From UMGS1663 sp046964515 (GTDB lineage: Bacteria; Bacillota; Clostridia; TANB77; CAG-508), in NCBI GenBank assembly GCA_046964515.1, contig JBKUYM010000002.1:200653-264652 (forward strand): a DNA stretch of 64,000 nt, given 5' to 3'. Within the stretch, counting starts at the first letter, position 1. Each line of letters opens with the position of its first letter. A model generated the notes under the pieces. The model was not told the DNA's origin. It searched no databases and saw only the letters and a list, made by a program, of their open reading frames with translations. Below, in pieces: positions 50,664 to 59,151 of this stretch. A program made the position numbers and the translations under genes.

Positions 50664-50679
50664 AAGGACGGTAGAAAAA

Positions 50680-52209
50680 ATGGATAAAAAATTAACGATG
50701 CTAATGATATTAGATGGGTTTGGTGAAAATGCAAATAGTAATGCTAATGCTGTAAAATTAGCCAATACGCCTAATATAGATAAACTAATGAAAACATGTC
50801 CAACCACCGATATTCATACAAGTGGATTAGATGTAGGACTTCCAGAAGGACAAATGGGAAATTCGGAGGTAGGACATACCAATATAGGTGCAGGAAGAAT
50901 CGTCTACCAAGAATTAACGCGTATAACCAAATCAATTGAAGATGGAGATTTTTTTAGTATACCAGAATTAGTAGCCGCTATTGAAAATTGTAAAAAACAA
51001 CATTCTAAATTGCATATTATGGGATTACTATCTGATGGAGGTGTGCATAGTCATATTCGTCATTTATTTGCTTTATTAGAACTTGCAAAAAGAAAAGATT
51101 TTGAAGATGTATATGTACATTGTTTTATGGATGGAAGAGACACACCACCAGCATCAGGAGAGTCTTATTTATCTGAATTAGAAGAAAAAATGAAAGAAAA
51201 AGGTATTGGGAAGATTGCAACTATTTCAGGAAGATTTTATAGTATGGATAGGGATAAAAGATGGCAAAGAGTACAAAAAGCATATGATGCTTTAATAAAT
51301 GGAATAGGTCAAAAAGCAACTTCTAGTACTTTAGCAATAGAAAGTTCTTATCAAAAAGAAATTTTTGATGAATTTGTAGAACCAACCGTGATTATGAATG
51401 GAGAAAATCCAGTAGCCACGATAGGAGAACATGATTCTGTTATCTTCTTTAACTTTAGACCAGATAGAGCAAGAGAAATTACAAGAACATTAGTAGATTC
51501 AGATTTTAAAGAGTTCGAGACAAAACCTCTAGATTTATATTACGTGTGCATGACAAACTATGATGAAACGATGCCAAATGTACACATAGCATTTAAAAAA
51601 GAGGAGTTAAAAAATACATTTGGAGAATATATTTCTAAAAAAGGATATACCCAATTAAGGATTGCAGAGACAGAAAAATATGCACATGTTACCTTTTTCT
51701 TTAATGGCGGAGAAGAAAAACAATATCCTGGAGAAGATAGAATTTTAGTGCCATCTCCTAAAGTAGAAACTTATGATTTACAACCAGAAATGAGTGCCAA
51801 GGAAGTAACAGCGAAGGTAGTGGAAGCCATTAATGGTAAAAAATATGATTGTATTATTTTAAATTTTGCAAATCCAGATATGGTAGGACATACAGGAAAT
51901 TTAGAAGCTGCTATTAAAGCGATAGAAACGATTGATGGATGTGTGCAGCAAGTAGTAGAAGCTGTAGAAGCACAAGAAGGCGTTCTACTAATCACAGCAG
52001 ATCATGGAAATGCAGAGCAAATGATAGATTATAAAACAGGTGAACCACATACGGCACATACAACAAATCCTGTACCACTAATTTTACTGGGAATGGAAAA
52101 TGTTAAATTAAAAGAAGGAAGATTAGCCGATTTAGCACCAACGATGTTAGCTATTATGGGACTAGAAAAACCAGAAGAAATGACAGGAGAAAGCTTAATT
52201 GAAAAATAA
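50680..52209 (+). CDS. gpmI: 2,3-bisphosphoglycerate-independent phosphoglycerate mutase
   Basis: GpmI interconverts 3- and 2-phosphoglycerate using manganese. The 509-residue protein has the alkaline-phosphatase-fold start TMLMILDGFGENANSNANAV, the phosphoserine site in GQMGNSEVGHTNIGAGR, HCFMDGRDTPPASG, FFNFRPDRAREIT and the C-terminal ITADHGNAEQMID with HTAHTTNPVP. ATG 50680 follows AAAGGACGG; an earlier Met (50656) overlaps tpiA and is not typical of the family. Enolase is not in this window. Confidence 0.97.
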   Translation: MDKKLTMLMILDGFGENANSNANAVKLANTPNIDKLMKTCPTTDIHTSGLDVGLPEGQMGNSEVGHTNIGAGRIVYQELTRITKSIEDGDFFSIPELVAAIENCKKQHSKLHIMGLLSDGGVHSHIRHLFALLELAKRKDFEDVYVHCFMDGRDTPPASGESYLSELEEKMKEKGIGKIATISGRFYSMDRDKRWQRVQKAYDALINGIGQKATSSTLAIESSYQKEIFDEFVEPTVIMNGENPVATIGEHDSVIFFNFRPDRAREITRTLVDSDFKEFETKPLDLYYVCMTNYDETMPNVHIAFKKEELKNTFGEYISKKGYTQLRIAETEKYAHVTFFFNGGEEKQYPGEDRILVPSPKVETYDLQPEMSAKEVTAKVVEAINGKKYDCIILNFANPDMVGHTGNLEAAIKAIETIDGCVQQVVEAVEAQEGVLLITADHGNAEQMIDYKTGEPHTAHTTNPVPLILLGMENVKLKEGRLADLAPTMLAIMGLEKPEEMTGESLIEK

Positions 52210-52244
52210 TTGTTAAAAGAGGGATGACTCTCTTTTAACAATTT
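52210..52244 (+). terminator. Intrinsic terminator after gpmI
   Basis: TTGTTAAAAGAG pairs with CTCTTTTAACAA (8-base loop), followed by TTT; the T tract is short. Confidence 0.7.
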
Positions 52245-52266
52245 GCATAAATTAGGGGGAACGTTT

Positions 52267-53118
52267 ATGCTAAACACAGCGAAAATACGAGAACTGTATG
52301 CCAAAATACAAAATCAGCTATTTTATATGATTCCTGAAAAATGGGAGCAGATTTTTTTATATGCTTCTGTGATTGACCAAGTTAATCATTTACAAACAGG
52401 AGAAATGTTTTTTTACTATTATCCTAAAGGGTTATTAAAAAGAAATCCTATTAATGTCTATGAGGTACCAAATAAATTTAATGTTAAAGAGGATGCTTAT
52501 TTACAATTAGCTGATCAATTGTATGATACAATTAAATGTTTGAGAGAAGAATTTGAAAAAGCAAATGAAAGACTTTGGACAAATTTAACACTCATTATAG
52601 CAGAAGGAAAATTACATATAGAATATGCTTACGAGGATTTGATTGGTTCTAAATATTCTAGTTATGATAGACATATTATTTGGAAATGTAAGTATTTAGA
52701 TTTTCCATTAGAAAGACTAAGTAAAAAAGATAGAAAAATGGTAATGGAATATTTACAAGAAGAAAAATTTAGAAATCCAGAATCGCAGATAATTACGGAA
52801 AGAATTTATCAAAAAAATGTACATAATAGTATTTCCTATGATAAAAAGGAAGAAAACCTACAAAATCAAGAAAAGGTAGTACAAACGGAAAAAAAGAAAA
52901 CAACGATGTATAACAAAAAAATAGACCCTTATGAAGCCTATAAGCAAAGTCAAAGACCTGTTTATGGACAATATCGCAAGAAAAAGGAAAAATACATAAA
53001 AACAGATGAGGTTATAGATGATAAATATATAGCCTATAAACGAGAAAAGAATAAAGAACAAGAGAATACGGTAGTAGAAGAGCAAAAAAACCAGATTTTA
53101 AATTTTATGAATCACTAA
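52267..53118 (+). CDS. YezG-like (DUF600) immunity-type protein with long C-terminal extension
   Basis: The N-terminal 160 residues match the YezG/DUF600 pattern: LFYMIPEKWEQIFLYASVID, MFFYYYPKG, FEKANERLWTNLTLIIAEG and YSSYDRHIIWKCKYLDFPLE. In Bacillus YezG is the antitoxin of the YeeF LXG-type toxin. Here a charged Lys/Glu/Gln-rich tail of about 120 residues is added, and no LXG toxin is visible nearby. ATG 52267 follows AGGGGGAACG. An orphan immunity gene, or a repurposed host protein. Confidence 0.75.
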   Translation: MLNTAKIRELYAKIQNQLFYMIPEKWEQIFLYASVIDQVNHLQTGEMFFYYYPKGLLKRNPINVYEVPNKFNVKEDAYLQLADQLYDTIKCLREEFEKANERLWTNLTLIIAEGKLHIEYAYEDLIGSKYSSYDRHIIWKCKYLDFPLERLSKKDRKMVMEYLQEEKFRNPESQIITERIYQKNVHNSISYDKKEENLQNQEKVVQTEKKKTTMYNKKIDPYEAYKQSQRPVYGQYRKKKEKYIKTDEVIDDKYIAYKREKNKEQENTVVEEQKNQILNFMNH

Positions 53119-53120
53119 CA

Positions 53121-53149
53121 TTGAAACAAAAGAAGAAGTAGTATATAAT
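53121..53149 (+). promoter_or_regulatory. Promoter of the Fe-S scaffold/GGGtGRT pair
   Basis: TTGAAA (53121-53126), 17-base spacer, TATAAT (53144-53149). Confidence 0.7.
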
Positions 53150-53216
53150 AATAAAGTGCTAAAGAGAAGCATAAAATAAAATAGTCAAAAATCAAGCTTT
53201 GAAAGGAGAAATAGAA

Positions 53217-53909
53217 ATGATTTATTCAAAAGAAGTAGAAGAAATGTGCAAAGTAGCAAAGGGCGTAGACCATGGAGCAGCACCTATCCCAGAAGAGGGA
53301 AAATGGGTTCAATCAAAAGAAATAAAAGATATTTCTGGTTTAACACATGGTATTGGATGGTGTGCTCCTCAACAAGGTGCTTGTAAGTTAACTTTAAATG
53401 TAAAAGAAGGTATTATTCAAGAAGCCTTAGTAGAAACGATAGGTTGTAGTGGTATGACACATTCAGCAGCTATGGCAGGAGAAATATTAGTGGGAAAAAC
53501 CATCTTAGAAGCATTAAATACGGATTTAGTTTGTGATGCTATTAATACAGCTATGAGAGAATTATTCTTACAAATTGTTTATGGAAGAACACAATCTGCT
53601 TTCTCAGAAGGAGGACTTCCAATTGGTGCTGGATTAGAGGACTTAGGAAAAGGAACTAGAAGCCAGACAGGGACTATTTATTCTACCTTAGAAAAAGGAC
53701 CTAGATACTTAGAGCTTGCAGAAGGTTATATAGTAGAAATTGGATTAGATAAAGATGACCAAATTATTGGTTATAAATATGTAAATTTAGGAAAAATGAT
53801 GGATAATATAAAAGCAGGTATGGAACCAACGGAAGCTATTGAAAAAGCAAGTGGAAAATACGGAAGGTTTGATGAAGCTGTTAAGAAAATAGATCCAAGA
53901 AAACAATAA
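53217..53909 (+). CDS. NifU-like iron-sulfur scaffold-family protein, partner of GGGtGRT protein
   Basis: The 230-residue protein has an IscU/NifU-like fold pattern: GIGWCAPQQGACKLTLNVKE (two cysteines) and VETIGCSGMTHSAAMAGEIL with another cysteine at the position of a scaffold ligand. NifU-type proteins assemble Fe-S clusters, but this clade has no shown activity. ATG 53217 follows AAAGGAG. The GGGtGRT gene follows 32 bases later, and this pair is conserved in anaerobic Firmicutes to my knowledge. Confidence 0.85.
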   Translation: MIYSKEVEEMCKVAKGVDHGAAPIPEEGKWVQSKEIKDISGLTHGIGWCAPQQGACKLTLNVKEGIIQEALVETIGCSGMTHSAAMAGEILVGKTILEALNTDLVCDAINTAMRELFLQIVYGRTQSAFSEGGLPIGAGLEDLGKGTRSQTGTIYSTLEKGPRYLELAEGYIVEIGLDKDDQIIGYKYVNLGKMMDNIKAGMEPTEAIEKASGKYGRFDEAVKKIDPRKQ

Positions 53910-53941
53910 TAAAGGGTTAGATAAAAAAGGAGGAATCAATA

Positions 53942-54943
53942 ATGGCAGTAACGTTTGAAAGTTATGAAAGAAGAATTAATCAGATAAAACCAATTATGGA
54001 AAAATATGGAATCAAGGATTTTGATGATGCTTTAGAAATTTGTAAGGAAAAAGGATTTAATCCATATGATATTGTAAAAGGAATTCAACCAATTTGTTTT
54101 GAGAATGCTTGTTGGGCTTATACTTTAGGTGCAGCAATAGCTATCAAAAAGGGTGATGTAAAAGCAGCTGATGCAGCAAAATCTATTGGTGAGGGATTAC
54201 AAGCTTTTTGTATACCAGGTTCTGTAGCAGATGATAGAAAAGTAGGTTTAGGACATGGAAATTTAGCATCTATGTTATTATCAGAACAAACAAAATGTTT
54301 TGCTTTTTTAGCAGGACATGAAAGTTTTGCAGCAGCAGAAGGTGCTATTGGGATTGCAAAGTCTGCTAATAAAGTTAGAAAAGAACCTTTAAAGGTAATT
54401 TTAAATGGTTTAGGAAAAGATGCCGCACAAATCATTTCTAGAGTAAATGGATTTACCTATGTAAAAACAAATTTTGATTTCTTTACAGGAAAAGTAAATA
54501 TTGTAGAAGAGATTGCTTATTCAGATGGAGAAAGATCAAAAGTTAGATGTTATGGTGCAAATGATGTTAGAGAAGGTGTAGCGATTATGCATTTAGAAGG
54601 CGTAGATGTTTCTATTACAGGAAATTCTACAAATCCAACTAGATTTCAACATCCAGTAGCAGGTACTTATAAAAAAGAATGTATAGAGCAAGGAAAGAAA
54701 TATTTTTCAGTAGCATCAGGTGGAGGAACAGGAAGAACACTTCATCCAGATAATATGGCTGCTGGACCTGCTTCTTATGGTATGACAGATACGATGGGAA
54801 GAATGCATTCTGATGCACAATTTGCAGGAAGTTCTTCTGTACCAGCCCATGTAGAAATGATGGGATTAATCGGTATGGGAAATAATCCAATGGTTGGGGC
54901 TACTGTTGCAGTAGCTGTTGCCGTTGAAGAAGCAACAAAATAA
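53942..54943 (+). CDS. GGGtGRT protein (uncharacterised)
   Basis: Named for its motif: SVASGGGTGRTLHPDNMAAG is present (about residues 256-275), followed by PASYGMTDTMGRMHSDAQFA and MMGLIGMGNNPMVGATVAVA. The 333-residue protein is soluble with many Gly/Ala loops, suggesting a ligand- or cofactor-binding fold. Function is not known; the partner is the Fe-S scaffold-like protein upstream, so a redox or cluster-related role is an inference. AGGAGG lies before the start. Confidence 0.9.
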   Translation: MAVTFESYERRINQIKPIMEKYGIKDFDDALEICKEKGFNPYDIVKGIQPICFENACWAYTLGAAIAIKKGDVKAADAAKSIGEGLQAFCIPGSVADDRKVGLGHGNLASMLLSEQTKCFAFLAGHESFAAAEGAIGIAKSANKVRKEPLKVILNGLGKDAAQIISRVNGFTYVKTNFDFFTGKVNIVEEIAYSDGERSKVRCYGANDVREGVAIMHLEGVDVSITGNSTNPTRFQHPVAGTYKKECIEQGKKYFSVASGGGTGRTLHPDNMAAGPASYGMTDTMGRMHSDAQFAGSSSVPAHVEMMGLIGMGNNPMVGATVAVAVAVEEATK

Positions 54944-54962
54944 TCGATAGAATAAAGAGAAG

Positions 54963-54999
54963 ATAGACAAATTACGAGAAAGTAATTTGTCTATTTTTT
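54963..54999 (+). terminator. Intrinsic terminator after GGGtGRT gene
   Basis: ATAGACAAATTAC-gagaaa-GTAATTTGTCTAT then TTTTT. Its left half recurs in the terminator at 58729. Confidence 0.85.
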
Positions 55000-55021
55000 A
55001 TCTATATAAAAAGGATAAAAC

Positions 55022-55050
55022 TTGTATATTATGTAAAATTATGATAAAAT
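55022..55050 (+). promoter_or_regulatory. Promoter of the XpaC-like gene
   Basis: TTGTAT (55022-55027), 17-base spacer, TAAAAT (55045-55050). Confidence 0.65.
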
Positions 55051-55101
55051 ATACGCATATGATGATTTGTACATTGAAAAATAAATAGGAGGAAAAAAGA
55101 A

Positions 55102-55848
55102 ATGAATAAGAAAGTGAGAATCAAACGGTTTTTAGTAATTGGTATGTATTATTCATTAACTGCTTATCTATTAGTTTATTCTTTTAGACGAGCATTTTTT
55201 AATGGAGAGCCTTTAGAAGTATGTTTCCTAAAATTGTTATATTCCTTCTTAATCTTAGATATGATATGTAGTGTTTTGGAGGATATACCAAAAGCAATTG
55301 CTAAAGGATATAAGAACTTCAAAAATTATATGAATAAGAAAAAAGAAGAAAAACGGGTGAAAGAAGCAGAGCGATTACAACAAGAAATGAAAGAAAAAAT
55401 ACAAAAAGAGGAGGAAAAACAAAGGGAGGTACTGAGTGGAAATGAAGAATTTGAGGAAATTCAACAAGCGGATATGGTCTATGAAAGATTGAAGAGCACG
55501 ATGGAACAGAGAATTTTTAATAAGCAGATAACAGAAAAACTTCAAAATTTATTAGAAGAAATTCATTTATTATTAGAAATCTTAAGAGAAGATAAAAGTA
55601 TTTATGAAAAAGCAAAATATATGCTAAGAGTATGTTTACCAGAATTGGAAAATATCACAAATACTTATATTGATGTACTTAAGATAACAACTTCTGAAGA
55701 AAAAGATAGTAGTGATGAATATTTACACTTTTTAGAAGTGTTTCAACAGTACATCTTAAGTATCAGAGAAGAAATTCTTAATTCTACTCGAACAGATTTA
55801 GAAGTAAATACTTCTGTTATGGAAAACGTCATGAAAAATAGAATGTAA
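55102..55848 (+). CDS. Membrane protein with XpaC-like C-terminal domain
   Basis: The 248-residue protein has two N-terminal membrane helices (VIGMYYSLTAYLLVYSF and CFLKLLYSFLILDMICSVL), a charged coiled coil (about residues 75-130) and a helical C-terminus with LPELENITNTYIDVLKITTS and LEVNTSVMENVMKNRM, like XpaC (5-bromo-4-chloroindolyl phosphate hydrolysis) proteins, which usually accompany TelA. No TelA is present. AGGAGG precedes the ATG. It is 13 bases from the next gene, hence one operon. Confidence 0.65.
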   Translation: MNKKVRIKRFLVIGMYYSLTAYLLVYSFRRAFFNGEPLEVCFLKLLYSFLILDMICSVLEDIPKAIAKGYKNFKNYMNKKKEEKRVKEAERLQQEMKEKIQKEEEKQREVLSGNEEFEEIQQADMVYERLKSTMEQRIFNKQITEKLQNLLEEIHLLLEILREDKSIYEKAKYMLRVCLPELENITNTYIDVLKITTSEEKDSSDEYLHFLEVFQQYILSIREEILNSTRTDLEVNTSVMENVMKNRM

Positions 55849-55861
55849 AAGGAGAAAAGAC

Positions 55862-56761
55862 ATGAGAAAAGGACGGATTATTTTTTGGGGGATTTATGCA
55901 ATTCTTTTGGTGATGATTACATTGATATGCAATAATAAGGAAGTTATAAAAGCTTTTTTTGAGGAAAAAGAAAAGCCAGAGGAAATACTGCAAGTATATT
56001 GCATTGAAAGTGAAAAAGAGTCTTTTAAAGAGCGGATGGAGAAGATTCAATCTGCAACAGTTAATTTTGTAGAAGACAAGGATCAAGCTCAAATTGTCAT
56101 AACAGATGTGATAAGCTCTGAAGAAGAAACAAAATATCAAGTTATTGCGTATACGCCTTTGGTAATAGGAATCAGTACGGATAGTAAAATCAAAAAAGAA
56201 TATCAAAAATTAGGATATTTGTCAAAAGAAGATGATACCATTTTCTATTTTGATAAACTAATAGAAGATGTTCTAGAGGGGGAATTTACGCAAAATATTT
56301 ATTGCCCCAAAGAAGATTGTATAAAGGGAGAAATTTTTTATGATTTTTTACTGATTACTGTAAATCATGGAAAGTATCCACAAAAAGAAGAATTAGAAGT
56401 TTGCGAGGAGAAAGTAAATGCTTTCTTAAGTTCTTCATCAGTGTACCAAGTTAATGTAGAAAAGTGGTTAAGAGAAAAGAAAACGTTGGATGGACAAATC
56501 TGTATTAGCTATGAGACAGATTTACTGCCATTTATATCTACAATTAATTATAATGTACAAATGCAATATCCTGAGACAACATTACTCTATAAGTTGTATT
56601 ATAGTCAGATAAATAATCAGTTTGATTTCTTACATGAACATAATACTTTAGGGAATTCTTACTATCAAGATTTATATCGAGTAAGAAATTATCGATGTGA
56701 TGGAAAGAGTTATTTAAAATATCAAAGAAATTTTTCTTACACAGAAATACCATTAAAGTAA
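55862..56761 (+). CDS. Membrane-anchored extracytoplasmic protein of unknown function
   Basis: The 299-residue protein has an N-terminal signal-anchor (IIFWGIYAILLVMITLIC). The exterior part alternates alpha and beta (VNFVEDKDQAQIVITDVISS, YQVIAYTPLVIGISTDSKI), resembling the lobes of a periplasmic solute-binding fold, with one cysteine pair (CPKEDC). I assign no function. It pairs with the XpaC-like gene upstream; together they may be an envelope module. A terminator follows. Confidence 0.6.
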   Translation: MRKGRIIFWGIYAILLVMITLICNNKEVIKAFFEEKEKPEEILQVYCIESEKESFKERMEKIQSATVNFVEDKDQAQIVITDVISSEEETKYQVIAYTPLVIGISTDSKIKKEYQKLGYLSKEDDTIFYFDKLIEDVLEGEFTQNIYCPKEDCIKGEIFYDFLLITVNHGKYPQKEELEVCEEKVNAFLSSSSVYQVNVEKWLREKKTLDGQICISYETDLLPFISTINYNVQMQYPETTLLYKLYYSQINNQFDFLHEHNTLGNSYYQDLYRVRNYRCDGKSYLKYQRNFSYTEIPLK

Positions 56762-56778
56762 TTTTCAAATCCTATTTG

Positions 56779-56817
56779 ACCCACATAAACTTGAAATTTA
56801 AGTTTATGTGGGTTTTT
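56779..56817 (+). terminator. Intrinsic terminator after the XpaC-like operon
   Basis: ACCCACATAAACTT pairs with AAGTTTATGTGGGT, followed by TTTT. Confidence 0.88.
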
Positions 56818-56901
56818 AGTTTGTAGAAAATATTTGATATACAAATGGCTACATAAAATAGGTTGAAATTTAAAAGTAAGAAAGAGAAAATAAAAGTAGT
56901 A

Positions 56902-56930
56902 TTGACATTAACCAAAAGGTAATATAAAAT
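56902..56930 (+). promoter_or_regulatory. Promoter of the prepilin-like surface protein
   Basis: TTGACA (56902-56907), 17-base spacer, TAAAAT (56925-56930). A decayed copy of this promoter lies at 58832-58860. Confidence 0.75.
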
Positions 56931-56987
56931 TGTCGTATAAGAAAATATAAAATTGGAAAACATAAGAAAAAGGAAGGGAAGAGAATC

Positions 56988-58718
56988 GTGAGAGAAAAAA
57001 GGAAACAAGAAGGAATTACGTTAATAGCTTTAGTGATTACGATTATTGTATTAATCATTTTAGCTGGTGTAACGATTAATATGTTAGTAGGGGAAAATGG
57101 GATTATAACGCAAGCGCAAAGAGCAAAAAATGAAACAGTACAAGGACAAAAAGAAGAAGTAGGAGGATTAGCTAGTTTAGAACAACAAATAGATGAGGCA
57201 ACTGGTAAAACTTATATAACAGAAAAAGGAGTCAATAAACCACGATTAGCAGAAGGAATGAAAGCCATCAAATTTACAAATCCAAGTGAGAGCACTAAAG
57301 GGGAAGTACAAGAAAGTAATGAAAATGATGTAGAATGGTATGATTATAATAGTAAAAAGTGGGCGAATAGCCAGACAGAAGATGGAAGTATGTGGGTATG
57401 GATACCTAGATATGCGTATAAAGTAAATGATAATCAAACTTTTGATATTAAGTTCTTGATAGGAACAACAGATACGTATTATGATGAAAACGGACAGATA
57501 CAAACAGCCAAAAGATGTAACAATGTAGATGAAAATGTAGATACTAAAACAGGATATACGGTGCATCCAGTTTTTACAGATGAAACAGCGATTAGTTATA
57601 GAAATGGTGGATGGGATAAAGAGCTAACTGGAATATGGGTCGCAAAATTTGAAGCAGGATATGCTAGTGGGAATAATAATGCACCAGTTAAAGCTAGTAG
57701 TGTAAGTTATTCGCAAAGTACCTCATGGGTAAGTGCTGTAGAAAGAGGACAAAGTGCAAACGGAATAGAAAATGCGCGTAACTGGTTGGATGGAATATAT
57801 GGAAGTACAGAAACAGCTATAAAATATCCAACTTTTCAAGGGACAACATACAGTTTAAATTATATTGGTCATAATGATGCTTATAATATAGCAAAAGCTA
57901 TGACAGAGAGTGGAAATATTTATGGATTAACTGCAAGTGCAGACTCCCACTTAATGAAAAATAGTGAATGGGGAGCAGTAGCATACTTAAGTCAAAGTAA
58001 ATATGGATTAAATGGAACCGATATTGCGATTAATAATATCAATTTAAATAGTGGAGGAGCAGCAAGAACAGCAACAGCAGGAAAATCAGGAGTAGACAGT
58101 GTGTATGCTGTAACAGGTTGTACAACAGGCACAAATAATGCTACAGAAAAGGTAACAACGATAGCCAATATTAATAAAACAACAGTTAATACAGCAGTAG
58201 ATGGTGTATATACATGGAATCAGTTAAATGGAACAAAAGCAAGTAGTAGTGGAACAATATATGGGGTTTATGACTTGAGTGGAGGGTTATATGAAAGAAC
58301 TAGTGGATATGTAGCTAATAGAAATGAAAATTTAGAAACCTATGGCTTTAGTATGACTTATGATAGAGATACTTTAAAAACTACAAGTACTAAATACACA
58401 ACCGTATATCCATTTGATAGCAATGTAGATAAAATAGATGTAGAAAATAATGGAACAAATTTAGATATGGCAAGTATTAATAATTACAAAAAGAATACCT
58501 TTATATATGGAGATGGTATTCATGAGACATCTACAGCTGGACTTGAAGGTACTAGTTGGTATAATGATCTTTCATATTATTTTGGTTTATACAATCCATT
58601 TTCATATCGTGGTGGTCGTTTTTCAAATGGTCAAGGTGCTGGTTTATTTGCTTTTAATCGTGATGATAGCAGAAGTATTTATAATAGTGGATTTCGTGTA
58701 ATATTAACAATATCTTAA
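56988..58718 (+). CDS. Prepilin-like surface protein with FGE/C-type-lectin-like tail (candidate DGR target)
   Basis: The 576-residue protein starts at GTG 56988 (GGAAGGGAAG upstream). Its N-terminus is a type IV prepilin-like signal: KQEGITLIALVITIIVLII with the conserved pilin Gly and a long hydrophobic helix, then ENGIITQAQRAKNETVQGQK. After a linker comes a formylglycine-generating-enzyme/C-type-lectin-like domain (SMWVWIPRYAYKV, GIWVAKFEAGY, NSEWGAVAYLSQSKYG, YDLSGGLYERT). The C-terminal 45 residues read SYRGGRFSNGQGAGLFAFNR followed by DDSRSIYNSGFRVILTIS, the spacing of DGR variable regions. The tail uses CGT/GGT codons, unlike the AGA-rich body. No reverse transcriptase gene lies in the window. 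A paralogue starts at 63621. Confidence 0.78.
   Translation: MREKRKQEGITLIALVITIIVLIILAGVTINMLVGENGIITQAQRAKNETVQGQKEEVGGLASLEQQIDEATGKTYITEKGVNKPRLAEGMKAIKFTNPSESTKGEVQESNENDVEWYDYNSKKWANSQTEDGSMWVWIPRYAYKVNDNQTFDIKFLIGTTDTYYDENGQIQTAKRCNNVDENVDTKTGYTVHPVFTDETAISYRNGGWDKELTGIWVAKFEAGYASGNNNAPVKASSVSYSQSTSWVSAVERGQSANGIENARNWLDGIYGSTETAIKYPTFQGTTYSLNYIGHNDAYNIAKAMTESGNIYGLTASADSHLMKNSEWGAVAYLSQSKYGLNGTDIAINNINLNSGGAARTATAGKSGVDSVYAVTGCTTGTNNATEKVTTIANINKTTVNTAVDGVYTWNQLNGTKASSSGTIYGVYDLSGGLYERTSGYVANRNENLETYGFSMTYDRDTLKTTSTKYTTVYPFDSNVDKIDVENNGTNLDMASINNYKKNTFIYGDGIHETSTAGLEGTSWYNDLSYYFGLYNPFSYRGGRFSNGQGAGLFAFNRDDSRSIYNSGFRVILTIS
58600..58718 (+). repeat. Candidate variable region (VR) of a diversity-generating retroelement
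   Basis: The 3' end of the surface-protein gene encodes RGG-x2-SNG-x2-AG-x-FAFN followed by a short stretch and SGFRV. These conserved and variable positions match the C-type-lectin ligand loop altered by DGRs. The codon switch to CGT and GGT supports a separate origin of this segment. A matching template repeat was not found in the window. Confidence 0.5.
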
Positions 58719-58728
58719 CAGTAAAAAA

Positions 58729-58762
58729 ATAGACAAATTACGAGATAGTTTGTCTATTTTTA
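58729..58762 (+). terminator. Terminator after the surface-protein gene, copy of the one at 54963
   Basis: ATAGACAAA...TTTGTCTAT then TTTTAT; shares AATAGACAAATTACGAGA with 54963 region, so one was probably copied from the other. Confidence 0.75.
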
Positions 58763-59151
58763 TATTTTAAAAATAAAGAATATTTATATAGAAAATAGGT
58801 TAAAAAAGAAAAGTAAGGAATAGAAAATTTAGTAACATTAATCAAAAGATAATATAAAATCCAAATATAAAAAAAGTGAAAAATAGTATGGGTAAATGGA
58901 AATAAAATACCGGCATAAATTGAAGTACAAAAGTCACACAAATGGTAACAAATGCCTCTCTGATAGCTAGGAAAAACTACTAATATTTTTAAGACTACGA
59001 TATGATATCGCTTACTAATTATCAGGAGTTGACTACCGCTAATTTTATTATACAGGTGATGAATTTTACAAGAAAGAATTATATGACTAATAGCAATATT
59101 TCTAGTAAGATTTCATAAGGTTATAATGCTAATATTTGAAAAAGTTATAAT
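58758..59151. other. Decayed promoter copy and debris between the surface gene and GNAT gene
   Basis: Contains 58832-58860, which matches the surface-gene promoter region (56902-56930) in 25 of 29 bases but has lost the TTGACA box. Beyond it no gene is convincing; a 38-codon frame at about 59000-59116 is unsupported. The stretch looks like what remained after loss of a second surface-protein copy. Confidence 0.5.

Noticed and set aside
59000..59116. 38-codon frame in the gap before the GNAT gene
   Set aside because: No ribosome binding site or recognisable sequence; composition like non-coding debris.
58880..59150. DGR template repeat or reverse transcriptase remnant after the surface-protein gene
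   Set aside because: A short CAAATGGTAACAAATGC stretch looked similar to the tail region, but alignment breaks after about 16 bases and no RT motif is present.
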